From Phallusia fumigata (taxonomy: Eukaryota; Chordata; Ascidiacea; Phlebobranchia; Ascidiidae): a DNA stretch of 29,776 nt. This document shows positions 29,619 through 29,776 of this stretch, in pieces (the stretch's first letter is position 1; each line of letters begins with the position of its first letter). The DNA is taken from NCBI GenBank assembly GCA_008931825.1, contig QXVZ01022735.1:1-29776 (forward strand), given 5' to 3'. Position numbers and translations under genes: made by a program. The notes under the pieces were generated by a model. The model was not told the DNA's origin. It did not search any database and worked only from the letters and a program-made list of their open reading frames with translations.

Positions 29619-29776
29619 TTTTGCTCGGTGAAAGAAATAATAGCGACCCAATTTCACGTGTTTCTCAACCCGCACCGGGGTGTCGCGACGCAGAGTTTGA
29701 GAACAAGGGCATGTCAAACAACAACAAAAACAAACATTATTTACATATTACAAATGCACCGCATAAAGCTAACAAT

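Larger units (their letters stand above)
28257..29776. repeat. Large duplicated block, haplotype 2, running off the right edge
   Basis: Begins right after the N at 28256 with AGGTTGTTTAAATTGATT and follows haplotype 1 to the last base of the window. It includes the exon copy at 29418. Confidence 0.88.

Overview
The window looks like AT-rich nuclear DNA of an invertebrate animal. Genes are split into many short exons separated by small GT-AG introns, and single-N contig joins are flanked by near-identical, diverged copies of the same DNA. That pattern suggests a whole-genome assembly of a highly heterozygous outbred animal. An ascidian tunicate of the Ciona type fits best, but this is an inference and no sequence here proves it.

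Two protein genes are supported, both on the minus strand. The first (about 1-15146) is an RFX winged-helix transcription factor of the RFX4/RFX6 type. I could follow it exon by exon with matching splice phases: a non-coding exon (15082-15146), a start codon at 14292, the complete DNA-binding domain (13484-7652), the conserved RFX B/C/dimerisation region (7579-2546) and a serine/asparagine-rich tail (2250-93) that runs off the left edge. About 835 residues are visible. The second (21275 to beyond 29776) is an F-BAR plus SH3 adaptor of the PSTPIP family. Its last three coding exons lie here (27537-27448, 24457-24265, 21808-21275), and its 5' part lies beyond the right edge.

Much of the window is present twice because alternative haplotypes appear to have been placed side by side. 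The pairs are 6797-6910 with 6912-7023; 9443-10392 plus 10501-11220 with 11222-14846; 18124-18805 with 18807-19472; 21700-22363 with 22365-22797; 25371-25479 with 25481-25589; 25954-26069 with 26071-26186; and about 26102-27934 with 28257-29776. Several exons are therefore duplicated, including the RFX start exon and the RFX recognition-helix exon. The intergenic stretch (15147-21274) and the long PSTPIP introns hold mainly miniature inverted-repeat elements with hAT-like ends (CAGTGGTTC type), one 305-bp palindromic element, and pentamer tails. No rRNA, convincing tRNA, CRISPR array or prokaryotic feature was seen.

The two genes are not obviously linked in function: one is a nuclear DNA-binding regulator, the other a cytoplasmic membrane-curvature and actin adaptor. 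The most useful result is the full exon model of the RFX gene across a broken assembly. Other points of interest are the purely synonymous differences between PSTPIP exon copies and a hammerhead-core-like motif inside the palindromic element.
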